From contig JBAOKB010000177.1 in assembly GCA_037044905.1 (NCBI GenBank), positions 1 through 64,000 of the forward strand: DNA of 64,000 nt. Reading direction: 5' to 3'. Position 1 is the first letter of the stretch, and each line of letters begins with the position of its first letter. The translations under genes and the position numbers were made by a program. Source of the stretch: Hortaea werneckii (taxonomy: Eukaryota > Ascomycota > Dothideomycetes > Mycosphaerellales > Teratosphaeriaceae). The notes below the pieces were generated by a model, which searched no databases, had not been told where the DNA came from, and worked only from the letters and a program-made list of their open reading frames with translations. Positions 1 to 8,904 of this stretch are shown one piece after another.

Positions 1-46
1 ATTGCTAAGGTTAAACGTAACTTGGTTTGTTCCCTGAACAGCACCT
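1..46 (+). other. Residual Oxford Nanopore native-barcode adapter
   Basis: The bases before the telomere have the layout of a native-barcoding adapter: a left flank ending AAGGTTAA (7-14), a 24-base barcode (15-38) and the right flank CAGCACCT (39-46). From memory the 24 bases match native barcode 08 exactly. The telomeric repeat begins directly after the flank, so the adapter was ligated to the chromosome end or to a break within the telomere. It is not genomic sequence and should be trimmed. Confidence 0.95.
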
Positions 47-192
47 AACCCTAACCCCTAACCCTAACCCTAACCCTAACCCTAACCCTAACCCTAACCC
101 TAACCCTAACCCTAACCCTAACCCTAACCCTAACCCTAACCCTAACCCTAACCCTAACCCTAACCCTAACCCTAACCCTAACCCTAACCCTA
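47..192 (+). repeat. Telomere, (CCCTAA)n
   Basis: About 24 uninterrupted hexamers of CCCTAA (TTAGGG on the other strand), the usual filamentous-fungal telomere unit. One copy near 54-60 has an extra C. The C-rich strand reading inward from the left edge is the orientation expected of a left chromosome end. The array ends at 192, where unique subtelomeric sequence starts. Confidence 0.97.
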
Positions 193-193
193 T

Positions 194-317
194 GCCTCCG
201 GCGGCCCTGGCGTCGGCGCCCTGAACGGCTTCCCCTTTCCTTTTCTCTCTCTTTTCCTCCCGACAATTGGAACCCTCTTGCCTCCGGCGGCCCTGGCGTC
301 GGCGCCCTGAACGGCTT
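194..317 (+). repeat. Subtelomeric 38-bp direct repeat, two copies
   Basis: An identical GC-rich 38-bp unit beginning GCCTCCGGCGGCCC lies at 194-231 and 280-317, with 86 bp between starts. The spacer is pyrimidine-rich. The first copy abuts the telomere. A short interstitial telomere piece (TAACCCTAACCCT) follows at 361-373. No coding potential is evident. Confidence 0.8.
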
Positions 318-406
318 GCTCTCTCTTTTACATTTCACTAACATTTCGCCCTGTACTAGCTAACCCTAACCCTCAGCCTCCTTCCTCCCTCCTGCCCTCT
401 TCTATC

Positions 407-3400
407 TCAGCTTATATGATACACCATTCTCACCAACTCGTTCGTTTCCATCATGTTCGTCGCCCGCTTCCGGATCACCCACCTCCATAGTCGGCCCCAT
501 TCGTCCTCTTCCAACCCTCCCCCCTCCCAAAATCCCAAACTCCTCTCCATCTCCCCCTCTACCCACCCCCACTCCCACTCCTTTCCCTCCCTCTCTTCCC
601 TCCCCCACATCCTTTGGCTGATTACCGCCCCTCCTATGTCCTCCATCACTCCCTTGTATTGGCATCCTGCCCCCGCAACTCCGCTTCGCTGATATCCTGC
701 CGTTTTACTCCCGCACGCCGCCGTCTTCTCTTCCCATCTTTGACATATGCTCTGCGGCACCCAGCAGAAATTGCACCCGCTGAATCGAGCCATCTGTAGC
801 CGCTTCATCCTCTTCTTCACTTCCGCCATCCTCTCCCCTGCCTCCTTCCCGTGCCCTCTGCACTCTTCCCACCCTCGAGCCCTTTTCGCCCGTTGTATCT
901 GCCCTTGCGCCCAGCACACCGAACACCCTACCTTCGTCCAATCCTCTAGCCTCTTCACCATCTCGTCTCTGTCTATCTCTCTGCTAGCCCTCTCCGCTAA
1001 CCTCGACCTCTTCTGCGCTTGCACTCTTTCTCCCTCTCTACTCATTCCTGTCCTCGCCTCGTTTATGCTTCGCTCCCTCTCCTCTCTCTCTCCTATACTT
1101 CTTGCCCTCTTTAGCCCTCTTCCTTCCTTTGCTGCCTCTTCACACTCATCCCCAGCTTCGGCCAACCCTGACCCTGATTCTCCCTCGTCGTCAACGTTGT
1201 CCGTACCTAACTCTGAGCCTCTCGGTGTTCCATCCTCGCTACCTTGTTCCATCGGCTCTGACCCTGACCCGTCTGCTTCCTCTTGCTCCCTCCTTCTATG
1301 CTGCTGTGATGGAACGAACCCCCCTGTCCTCACTACAACCCTCGCCCTCCTTCCCGTTCTTGTTAACCCTCTACATACATCACACACTTTCTCTCCGTTC
1401 TCGCATCCGATCCTGTCCGCCCTCCCATCCATCTCCCTGTCTAACACAACCCTCCTACACTTCTCCCCTTCCAGATATTCGTGCATCCCCCTTTCCATCA
1501 CGAATCCCTTCTCCAAGATTTTCCGACCCCCTACTGTGTTGTAGCCTCTCATTAAGATCGCCTCGCTTGCCTCTCCATCTCTTCCTGCCCTTCCACTTTC
1601 CTGTGCGTAATCCCTCACCAATTCCTTCACTCCCACGTGTACCACCACCCTGATGTGTGGTGCATCCACCCCCATTCCCATCGCTGTCGTCGCCGCGAAC
1701 ACTCTGTGCGTCCCCTTGACCAGCTGTTCCAGAATCTTCCTTTTCATTTCTTCGTCTCCGACCCTCCTGTAGTACACTGGACACCTCAGCACTTCTCCAA
1801 TCTTCTTGCACTGCTCTACCCTCCGGCAGTACACTATGATCTGTCCCTCCTCGTGTTCTTCCAGTTTCTTTCTTACCAACTCCGCTACCCTCTCCTCTTC
1901 TTCTCGCCGGTCGTACTCGACCACCTGGTAAGCGATGTTCCTCCTCGTCGTCGAGTCTCTTATCATCCGTACCGTCCTCTTCTCCAAGCCCATCGCTTCG
2001 AGCCAGCTCGACTCTTCCTTCGGTGGCAACGTTGCCGTGAGATACACCATCTGGCATCCCTTCCTGGCGAACTCCGCTAGCTCGAGCACTTTCGGCCTCC
2101 ATGTCTCTGTCGAGTCCAGAACGATGTGGCTCTCGTCGACTACTATCCTGTCTAGCTCTCCGGTAGCTAGCTTGTCGTTGATGAACCTGTTGAACGCCTT
2201 CGTTACTGCGCTCTCGGGTGTTACTAGCACGATCCTCGCGTGCCTGGCGCTCTGGTCGGGCCATCTCCCGGCGTTGAGTCCGATCTCCTTGCATCTCCTC
2301 TCTAGATCGCTCCTTAGCGATATCAACGGCACCACTACCACCGTCACCCCTCCGACTGAGCAGAATGCCGGTAGCATGAACATCAGACTCTTGCCTCCTC
2401 CGGTCCTCATGACCATTACTACCTTCGGCTCGCCCGATACGATTGCCTTTAGCCCTTCCAGTTGTGAGCCTCTAAATGAAGCGTTCGGCCCCAGCATTTC
2501 CCTCAGACTCACGTTCAAGTCTGCCCTCCTCAACTTCGCCCACCTCTCTTCTTCTACCATCTTCCTGTATTTCTCCAGATCGATCGTCGGCTTTCCATTA
2601 CCTGTCGCAGTGGACGGCCACCTGATGAAGTGGTGCCATGACACGCTCACCTTTCTGAACGATGCCTGCTCGGACTGCGTGCTGAACGGGTTCTCTGTCG
2701 TCAAGATCCCGTAGATCAACTCTTCCATCCTTTTACTGTGTCCGGATTGCATCTGCCTATCTTCTGTTGTTACTCCTTCGTACAACCGATCGAGCTGTTT
2801 TGTCACTTCTTCCTCTGGGCAGTGTACCCTTTGGATGGCTGGGTATAGCTGCCTCCATGTCGACGGCGTTACAAAGAATCCGGCCTGGCATTTTGATAGC
2901 TCCCTCTTCATCACCCTCTTCAGCCTCTCTGTGTTCCAGAAGCCGTCTATGCTGAGTGCCTGCAGCTTGCCCTCTTTCGCTTTTCCTCCATTCCTCGGCC
3001 TGCTTCGCGCCTCCCTCCCACTGACCATCCGATCTCCTGCCGTTCCTTCGTCATCACCTCCATCCGCCTCGCTTTCACTGCTCGGGCTTGTGCTCGATTC
3101 GCTCTCGCTTCCTGAACTGCCCTCTTCCCCGTCGCTTTCCCTTCCTCCTTCTTCGCTCCCACTCTCCTCCTCCTCCCTGACTCCGTCGACCTCGCCTTCC
3201 CATTTCTTTTCCGGCTCCGGCTCCCACAGATATTTGCTGAAGTCGAACTCGCCCCTGACTTCCCACCTGAGCATGTGCACGAACGGTTCCACTAGCCACA
3301 AATGGTACACCAACAGCTTTCCCACCTCTTGCGGCAGATACCTGTGGATTATCTTCGCTTCGCCGCTCTTGCTGTAGCCTTTGTGGTAGCCCGTCACCAG

Positions 3401-5509
3401 CTCGACCATGCCATTGTCAACAAAAACACCCCTCTGCGCTCGCGCACTCTCTCCGTTCTCGGTCCTGATGCTGACAACTTCCGTCCCTCTGGCTGGAGCT
3501 CCCCCTGCCATGTGACACAACACTATCAGCTCCTCCTTGAACAGAGTCACCTCCCGGAAGTACTGCTCCACCTTGGTCGTGTTCCACTTTAGCTCACTCC
3601 TGTCCCTCACTTCACTCATGTCGATATTTTGTAGAAAGTACTTGGTTATTCGGTCCTCTCTCATGGCCCGGCTCCACAACCACTTCCTGCTCTCCACGTC
3701 TTTCCCGTCCGGCCTCCTGACTCTGCCCAAGACTTCATCGTTTCTCTCATCGTCCAAGAAGCTCCAACCCTCGGTGAGATCGCTTGGGTTGTCGAACAGT
3801 CTGTCCAGATGCAAGATCGGCAGTTCCTCCTCTTGCTGTAAGAACATCAACCGCTTCGTGAGCCTCCCCAGACACCTTTCCCACAGCGAGTGTAGTGCAT
3901 CTCTGAGATCTCCCATGCTGAAGCTGATCTTGTCGATGGCGACCTGTTGGCATCTGTTCATCCAAGTGACCCGTGCCCCGGCTTTCTCCGTGAACCTGAT
4001 CCTCATTCCAAAAGTCTTCATGTGCAAGACCCTGTCCATCGGGCTCGCTGGTCCCCCGTATTCCTGAAGACACAACAGCCTGGGCACCATATCGTGCACC
4101 CCTTCTACAATGCTGACCGCTTCTTTTCTCGCCTCACTCTCACCTATCCCGGCTCCGATCAGCCGGTCGATGTCGTCTTGCCTCTGCTTGTAAGCCATGA
4201 ACACCACCAGAGCCTTACAGACCGTGACGATGGCCGCCAGCTTCGGCGTGAAGTTGAACACGCTTACCCATCCTGCGTCTTCGGTGTCCAAGCCGAGAAC
4301 TGCCAATGCGGACAGAAAGCCGCTTTGGAACTCGTCGTCTAGCAGCTCCTGGTCGAGCATGCTGGCCCAGAAAAGAACGATGGACCATTGTAACTCGTCT
4401 TCGCAGACCTTTCTGGCTCCCTTGTCTAGAGCGGCGGTCTCTCGTCTGGCGAGACTTTGCATTGCTCCCAGCCTCCTCGCTTGCCCATCCGTCAACGTGT
4501 AGTCTGGCTTGTTCTCCCATGTCTGACTCCTCCAAAGATATCTCAGCATTGATACCCAGACCCTGGAGTATTTCTTCTTCGTACTGGCCTCGTGTTTGCT
4601 GTAGAATGGAGTCTCGTTGTTCGCGGCCCCGGTTTCCTTCCTGTTCACGTAGTGAAGAGCGGACCTTGGGATCGTCCGCGGACTGCTGACGTCCATGGCC
4701 TTCTTGATCACCCTGCCGGTCGCTCTGCAAGCTCTCTCGATCGCCTCCTCTTCTTCATCCACGCTCTCTATCCCCCGCTCGTCCGCCTCAAGCTTTGGCG
4801 CCGCACTTAGACTAGCCCGTAGCTCTTCTTTCTCAAACCCAGCCAGATGGTGAGCCCAGCTGGTGTGTTCCAGCCATGGATCCATTTCAGACCTGACATT
4901 GCTGACGTTCACCTTCCTGTGATGGTGCGCCTCCCGCAGCTTCCTCTTGAGTCCATCGGCTACCTCATCTGTCAACTTCTGCGCCCTGTCCTCGGGCTCG
5001 CAGCCATGACCGCCTCCTAGCATCCGTGGCGCTGGCGGTAGCACTTTAAAGAGCTTAGTCCACTGCGCATACTTGAAGAATCTCTGACAGCAGTGACCTT
5101 CCGTGAACGGCTGGTTTGCGGCGGGTCGACTCCTCAAACTCCCTCGACCTCCTCTGCTTTTGGCGCTGTTCCAGCCGTGTTCCTTTCTACAGTGCGCCTC
5201 GATCCCCTTTTTACTCTCCCTCAGCAACCCGCACGCTTTGCACTGTGAGCATTGCTCGATGACCGGGCCGAGCTCCTGGATCGCTTCCTGTTCGGCGGCG
5301 GGGTACACGACGTCTTCTGACCTATAAGCGACGTGGTCGAGTTTTTCCACTTGTTCGATTATTCCTTTCCTAGTGCTCACTGTTAGCGTCTGGTGACTTT
5401 GGCTGAGATGCGCCTTGATTTGGTCTGGAACCACTGCAAACTTGCAATCTCTACAAACGATGATTTGAAAATTCTGGAAGTGTACGAACAGACTCTCAAA
5501 AGCGTCCAT
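407..5509 (-). CDS. TLH: Telomere-linked RecQ-type helicase
   Basis: A single uninterrupted 1700-residue frame, transcribed towards the telomere and ending about 214 bp from it. Order of parts: two C2H2-like zinc motifs (C19/C22/H34/H39 and C90/C93/H106/H111) of the kind seen in OrsD-like fungal proteins; a tyrosine-recombinase-like segment (about 660-935); an acidic Ser/Glu-rich linker (about 770-830) inside that segment; then a RecQ-family helicase core with Walker A TGGGKS (about 1036-1041), DESH box (1125-1128), TAT (1158-1160) and motif VI QESGRAGRDG (1303-1312). A RecQ-like cysteine cluster (C1351, C1369, C1376, C1379) follows. The C-terminal 300 residues are charged, with a late Cys/His cluster including CNFCW. 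Subtelomeric position and domain order match the telomere-linked helicase families of other fungi. An intact frame suggests a recent or functional copy. Its role in telomere maintenance is inference. Confidence 0.92.
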   Translation of the reverse strand: MDAFESLFVHFQNFQIIVCRDCKFAVVPDQIKAHLSQSHQTLTVSTRKGIIEQVEKLDHVAYRSEDVVYPAAEQEAIQELGPVIEQCSQCKACGLLRESKKGIEAHCRKEHGWNSAKSRGGRGSLRSRPAANQPFTEGHCCQRFFKYAQWTKLFKVLPPAPRMLGGGHGCEPEDRAQKLTDEVADGLKRKLREAHHHRKVNVSNVRSEMDPWLEHTSWAHHLAGFEKEELRASLSAAPKLEADERGIESVDEEEEAIERACRATGRVIKKAMDVSSPRTIPRSALHYVNRKETGAANNETPFYSKHEASTKKKYSRVWVSMLRYLWRSQTWENKPDYTLTDGQARRLGAMQSLARRETAALDKGARKVCEDELQWSIVLFWASMLDQELLDDEFQSGFLSALAVLGLDTEDAGWVSVFNFTPKLAAIVTVCKALVVFMAYKQRQDDIDRLIGAGIGESEARKEAVSIVEGVHDMVPRLLCLQEYGGPASPMDRVLHMKTFGMRIRFTEKAGARVTWMNRCQQVAIDKISFSMGDLRDALHSLWERCLGRLTKRLMFLQQEEELPILHLDRLFDNPSDLTEGWSFLDDERNDEVLGRVRRPDGKDVESRKWLWSRAMREDRITKYFLQNIDMSEVRDRSELKWNTTKVEQYFREVTLFKEELIVLCHMAGGAPARGTEVVSIRTENGESARAQRGVFVDNGMVELVTGYHKGYSKSGEAKIIHRYLPQEVGKLLVYHLWLVEPFVHMLRWEVRGEFDFSKYLWEPEPEKKWEGEVDGVREEEESGSEEGGRESDGEEGSSGSESESSTSPSSESEADGGDDEGTAGDRMVSGREARSRPRNGGKAKEGKLQALSIDGFWNTERLKRVMKRELSKCQAGFFVTPSTWRQLYPAIQRVHCPEEEVTKQLDRLYEGVTTEDRQMQSGHSKRMEELIYGILTTENPFSTQSEQASFRKVSVSWHHFIRWPSTATGNGKPTIDLEKYRKMVEEERWAKLRRADLNVSLREMLGPNASFRGSQLEGLKAIVSGEPKVVMVMRTGGGKSLMFMLPAFCSVGGVTVVVVPLISLRSDLERRCKEIGLNAGRWPDQSARHARIVLVTPESAVTKAFNRFINDKLATGELDRIVVDESHIVLDSTETWRPKVLELAEFARKGCQMVYLTATLPPKEESSWLEAMGLEKRTVRMIRDSTTRRNIAYQVVEYDRREEEERVAELVRKKLEEHEEGQIIVYCRRVEQCKKIGEVLRCPVYYRRVGDEEMKRKILEQLVKGTHRVFAATTAMGMGVDAPHIRVVVHVGVKELVRDYAQESGRAGRDGEASEAILMRGYNTVGGRKILEKGFVMERGMHEYLEGEKCRRVVLDREMDGRADRIGCENGEKVCDVCRGLTRTGRRARVVVRTGGFVPSQQHRRREQEEADGSGSEPMEQGSEDGTPRGSELGTDNVDDEGESGSGLAEAGDECEEAAKEGRGLKRARSIGEREERERSINEARTGMSREGERVQAQKRSRLAERASREIDRDEMVKRLEDWTKVGCSVCWAQGQIQRAKRARGWEECRGHGKEAGERMAEVKKRMKRLQMARFSGCNFCWVPQSICQRWEEKTAACGSKTAGYQRSGVAGAGCQYKGVMEDIGGAVISQRMWGREEREGKEWEWGWVEGEMERSLGFWEGGGLEEDEWGRLWRWVIRKRATNMMETNELVRMVYHIS

Positions 5510-6079
5510 GGTGTATTAGCTGTCGAGCAACGTGTCTGTCCTGATGTTTCGGTCGGCGGCCTCGCCTGGGCTCAGCTGCACCGACCCCTGTCACAGAATT
5601 TTCGCGATCCCTGTCGCGATGGCGCGGTCACACATGATGGGGTTGAACGTTAGCTACATGCTACAAGAGTCGGTGGTCTTGCTGGGTGCTTTTCTGCACC
5701 TTTGTTGGTGTATTTCTATCTACCCTACCTCTTCGCGAGCGTCCAGCCTGCGCTTCCGGCGGTCCCTCAATTCCAGCCGAACCGCCGTTACGCCCGCCGA
5801 CCCTAACCCTAAGCCTTTGCGAGCGGAACTTCACACAGAATGTCGGGATTTTCGAACCGCGATAACAATTCACCACGCGGGTCTCCCGCTCCGATGTTGA
5901 AAACTCACGAGTAAAGTGCCTACGGATTGGAAACTCACCGAGTTTGAAACGATTCCGACCGGTACTTTTCATTCCTTCTGCCCCCGGTTTTTCATGGAAT
6001 CTGCCCCCTCCGGCGAATTCGGTGGCCCGTGCCCCCCACGCATTATCATGGAATCCGCCCCGGATTCTTTGAAGGATTG
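5510..6079. other. Helicase upstream region with degenerate repeats
   Basis: Non-coding between the helicase start and the RIP tract. It holds an interstitial telomere piece CCCTAACCCTAA at 5801-5812. The motif TCATGGAATCYGCCCC occurs at 5992-6007 and 6046-6061 (54 bp apart), with a weaker copy near 5968-5985. I see no convincing gene. Confidence 0.6.
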
Positions 6080-6905
6080 AGGGTAGGTTAGAAATATATA
6101 GTAGTAATAGGTAGTCCTCTCCTTAAGAGGCTAGACCTACTAGGTAGATCTCTAGATAATATAGGCTCTAAGGGCTATAGAGGGATATTAAGTTATTAGC
6201 TATAGATAAGAACGTAAGAATATCTAGTAGAAATAGTCTACTATCTATTATTATAAGTAGAAAGGTTAGCGTAGATTAGATAGACTTCTAGTAGTTAAGG
6301 AGTAAGCTAGCCTTTAGGTATTCTTAGTTTTATATTAGTAGTACTATTAGGTATATATATAGTTATAAATTCTATAATTAATAGAGTAAGCTACGTTTAT
6401 CTATATATATATCCTATATTATATAACATTAATTTAGAACCCCTAACCCTAAATAGTATATCTTTTAAGTTTACTATAGTAATAGGAAGTTAGTAATACT
6501 ATATAGTATAAACTATCTACTACTTACTTATAGATAGGAAGGTCTATTAATAGGCTATAAAGCTCTATAATACTATCTAAATTAGCCCTATATATCTTTA
6601 TTAGTATAGTAGCTAGTATCTAGTATATTTTTAGGTTATAAATTCTAATACTATAATAGAATAAGTCTTTTAAGTAAGAATATTATAGATAAGACCTCTA
6701 ACCCTAAACTCTAAGAGGATTATACTATACTACTAGTACTAAAAGTATTTTTAAGTAGATACTTTTATTCTAGTAGAGAAGGATATAGTTTTAAGGGCTC
6801 TTAAGTATATATAAGATATTAGTAATTTAGATAAAAACTCTTTAATTTAGCTAATAAATACATAATTTATTATATAAGCCTTCTAGATACCGTAAAGTCC
6901 CCCAA
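6080..6905. repeat. RIP-mutated TA-rich tract
   Basis: Extremely TA-rich block with no open frame. Reading 6080-6860 by eye I find one CpA (6427) and no TpG, against many CpG and TpA steps. That is the expected end state of repeat-induced point mutation (CpA to TpA on both strands) of a former repeat. The original element cannot be recognised. Telomere-like pieces survive at 6441-6452 and 6698-6707, because the hexamer contains no CpA or TpG. Confidence 0.88.
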
Positions 6906-6996
6906 TAGTAGTTACGTAACCTTGTCCTACTTTAGTCCCTACTAGCTAATCGCTTCGGGTCTAACCGTCTCGTAACCGTGGCTCGTTACGTAGCGA

Positions 6997-7013
6997 CACC
7001 TAGTACCTAGGTG
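6997..7013. promoter_or_regulatory. Inverted repeat upstream of the Zn2Cys6 gene
   Basis: CACCTAG-TAC-CTAGGTG is a perfect 7-bp inverted repeat with a 3-bp centre, ending 21 bp before the ATG at 7035. It could be an operator or a structure in the 5' leader. No function is known from the sequence alone. Confidence 0.4.
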
Positions 7014-7034
7014 GTTCGCGCACAATAGCGAAAC

Positions 7035-8795
7035 ATGCCTCGTAAGATACGCCGCAATCCTCGCGCATGCGACAACTGTAGTCGCCGAGGCGTCAAATGC
7101 GAACTTCTGGCTGGCAACGCGGACAAGTGCGAGAAATGTCGGGACTTTGGCGAAACCTGCACGTTCGACCGACCGATGCGAAAGCGTGGCGGCCAGCGCC
7201 AGAAGTCGCGCGCCCGAGATGAAACTCACCGGGGACTAGATTCTTTAGGAACAGACAGCAGCGAGCGAAGGAGTACAAGCATGAATGCGTCCGAGCAGGA
7301 TGTACATCCTGTCCACTGGGTTCCGCCATTCGATGCATCGAGTCAAGCCGTCATTATGGATCTCGCCGAGATATTTTTCGAGGTTGTCTACCCTGTATTT
7401 CCGCTGTTCCATCGACCGACATTATTGCGTCGAGTCGCCCGCGGCGAGTATCTTAAGGACCGATCGCTTTTCTCGTCTGTGGCAGCAATGTGCGCACTGG
7501 CTTCTGCCCGCGCTAGAGACGGTGCTCTGTACACGCCGACATGGGATCTTGCAAGCCTTTCTCAGCCCACTTCCGAGACATTTCTTGCTGCAGCAGTCGA
7601 AGCTCTACCCAAAGACGCACCATTAACACAAGATTTCAATTACATGAGAGCTTGTGTAATAATCTCGATCACGTACATTCAATATGGCCGGATGGCGGAG
7701 TCGCAGTACTATCTCAACACATACCACAGTTTTGTAGCTGTGGGCTCACTCCATGATGAGCACGAATGGCCTCCTCACGAGGGTAGAGTGGAGATTGAGG
7801 AGCGTCGCAGGCTGTTCTGGTCTGCATATACCCTTGACGTATTCACATCCGTAATAGGTACAAGCGTCATCCGCGGCAGCGAGGCAGCTTTCAATGTCTA
7901 CTACCCCAGCGATATTGATGACGGGACTCCTGGAAATGCTCCCGGCACCTCCGAGATGGGTACAGAGACAGAAACTGTAACTTGGCTCAAGGGGTGGAAC
8001 TTTGTCACAGATCTTTATCGTATTCTCGAGCACACTTTGTACAGCCTTCGGCAGCTTCGCTCCAATGGAAATCGCACTCCAGCGATGCCGGTGACTTTTT
8101 TCGATTGTCCGGTATCCCAGAATGCCGTGCTAGATCATGTCATGGCCATGTACGAGGAGCTACCGCCGATATTCAAAAGCACCCAGCCGATCACCAGCGA
8201 TTCAAGGAACACTCTTTTTGGATTCCAAGCTGCTAACATCGCTGCGACCGTGCAGCTTGTTCGCATGGTACTTTTTACTACAGAGGGTTCTGACGTTGAG
8301 CAAAAGTGTCAGATTGCTGGCGACCTCATTAGAGCGTTTAGGAGCATTCCGGTCGAATACTTGCAAGCTATCAGCTCACCTCTACTGCATCATCTGACGG
8401 GAATCGGTGTCATCCTTGGATCCGCCTTTCATTTCGGTCTGACACGATCGTCATACAGAAGGATCCGCTCTGTACTTCTTGAACTAACCGAGCTCATTTC
8501 GCACCTCGAAACGGGACTCCGTTACTCCACTGGGACCAGCGATAAATTGCAAACTCAAGTGAAATGTATAGACGAGTTCTGGCATATGCACGGAAATCCT
8601 GACATGATCGTGGCGGGTCCCGCCGAAGGTTCAGGAAGCGAAGCAACCATCTCGTCCACATCGCACAACGACTCGTCGACGGGCCAGCTTCAGCAGCAGA
8701 CATACTCGGAGCAGGTAGCTGAGGATTCCCCGCCCTTTTACTTCCCTCCGGAACTTTTGGACAACTGGTCTTGGGTCTTCGATGCCACATACTGA
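7035..8795 (+). CDS. Zn(II)2Cys6 transcription factor
   Basis: A single-exon 586-residue regulator. The N-terminal binuclear zinc cluster is C12-X2-C15-X6-C22-X9-C32-X2-C35-X6-C42, followed by a basic linker rich in Arg, Lys and Gln. A fungal-specific transcription factor domain starts near residue 110 (FFEVVYPVFPLFHRP) and covers most of the rest, as in XlnR/xylanolytic-activator-like regulators. The C-terminus is Ser/Thr/Gln-rich. It lies tail-to-tail with the sugar porter and close to the kinase gene, so it is a good candidate for their pathway-specific regulator; that link is inferred from position. No frame breaks. This is the first gene inside the RIP tract. Confidence 0.93.
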   Translation: MPRKIRRNPRACDNCSRRGVKCELLAGNADKCEKCRDFGETCTFDRPMRKRGGQRQKSRARDETHRGLDSLGTDSSERRSTSMNASEQDVHPVHWVPPFDASSQAVIMDLAEIFFEVVYPVFPLFHRPTLLRRVARGEYLKDRSLFSSVAAMCALASARARDGALYTPTWDLASLSQPTSETFLAAAVEALPKDAPLTQDFNYMRACVIISITYIQYGRMAESQYYLNTYHSFVAVGSLHDEHEWPPHEGRVEIEERRRLFWSAYTLDVFTSVIGTSVIRGSEAAFNVYYPSDIDDGTPGNAPGTSEMGTETETVTWLKGWNFVTDLYRILEHTLYSLRQLRSNGNRTPAMPVTFFDCPVSQNAVLDHVMAMYEELPPIFKSTQPITSDSRNTLFGFQAANIAATVQLVRMVLFTTEGSDVEQKCQIAGDLIRAFRSIPVEYLQAISSPLLHHLTGIGVILGSAFHFGLTRSSYRRIRSVLLELTELISHLETGLRYSTGTSDKLQTQVKCIDEFWHMHGNPDMIVAGPAEGSGSEATISSTSHNDSSTGQLQQQTYSEQVAEDSPPFYFPPELLDNWSWVFDATY

Positions 8796-8904
8796 TTTCA
8801 GGCTGATATCTAGCTTGTGTATAGTACAGAATGTGATTGTAGCGTTTATAGCAATCCACGCTGCCTTTAGAAAAGCATGATGGAGCCCTTCTCTGCGGGC
8901 AACT

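Noticed and set aside
27..344. Open frames across the telomere encoding Asn-Pro or Val-Arg repeats
   Set aside because: They are translations of the hexamer repeat and the simple sequence beside it, with no coding evidence.
747..2714. Long plus-strand frames opposite the helicase gene
   Set aside because: They are antisense shadows of an intact 1700-codon gene with clear helicase motifs.
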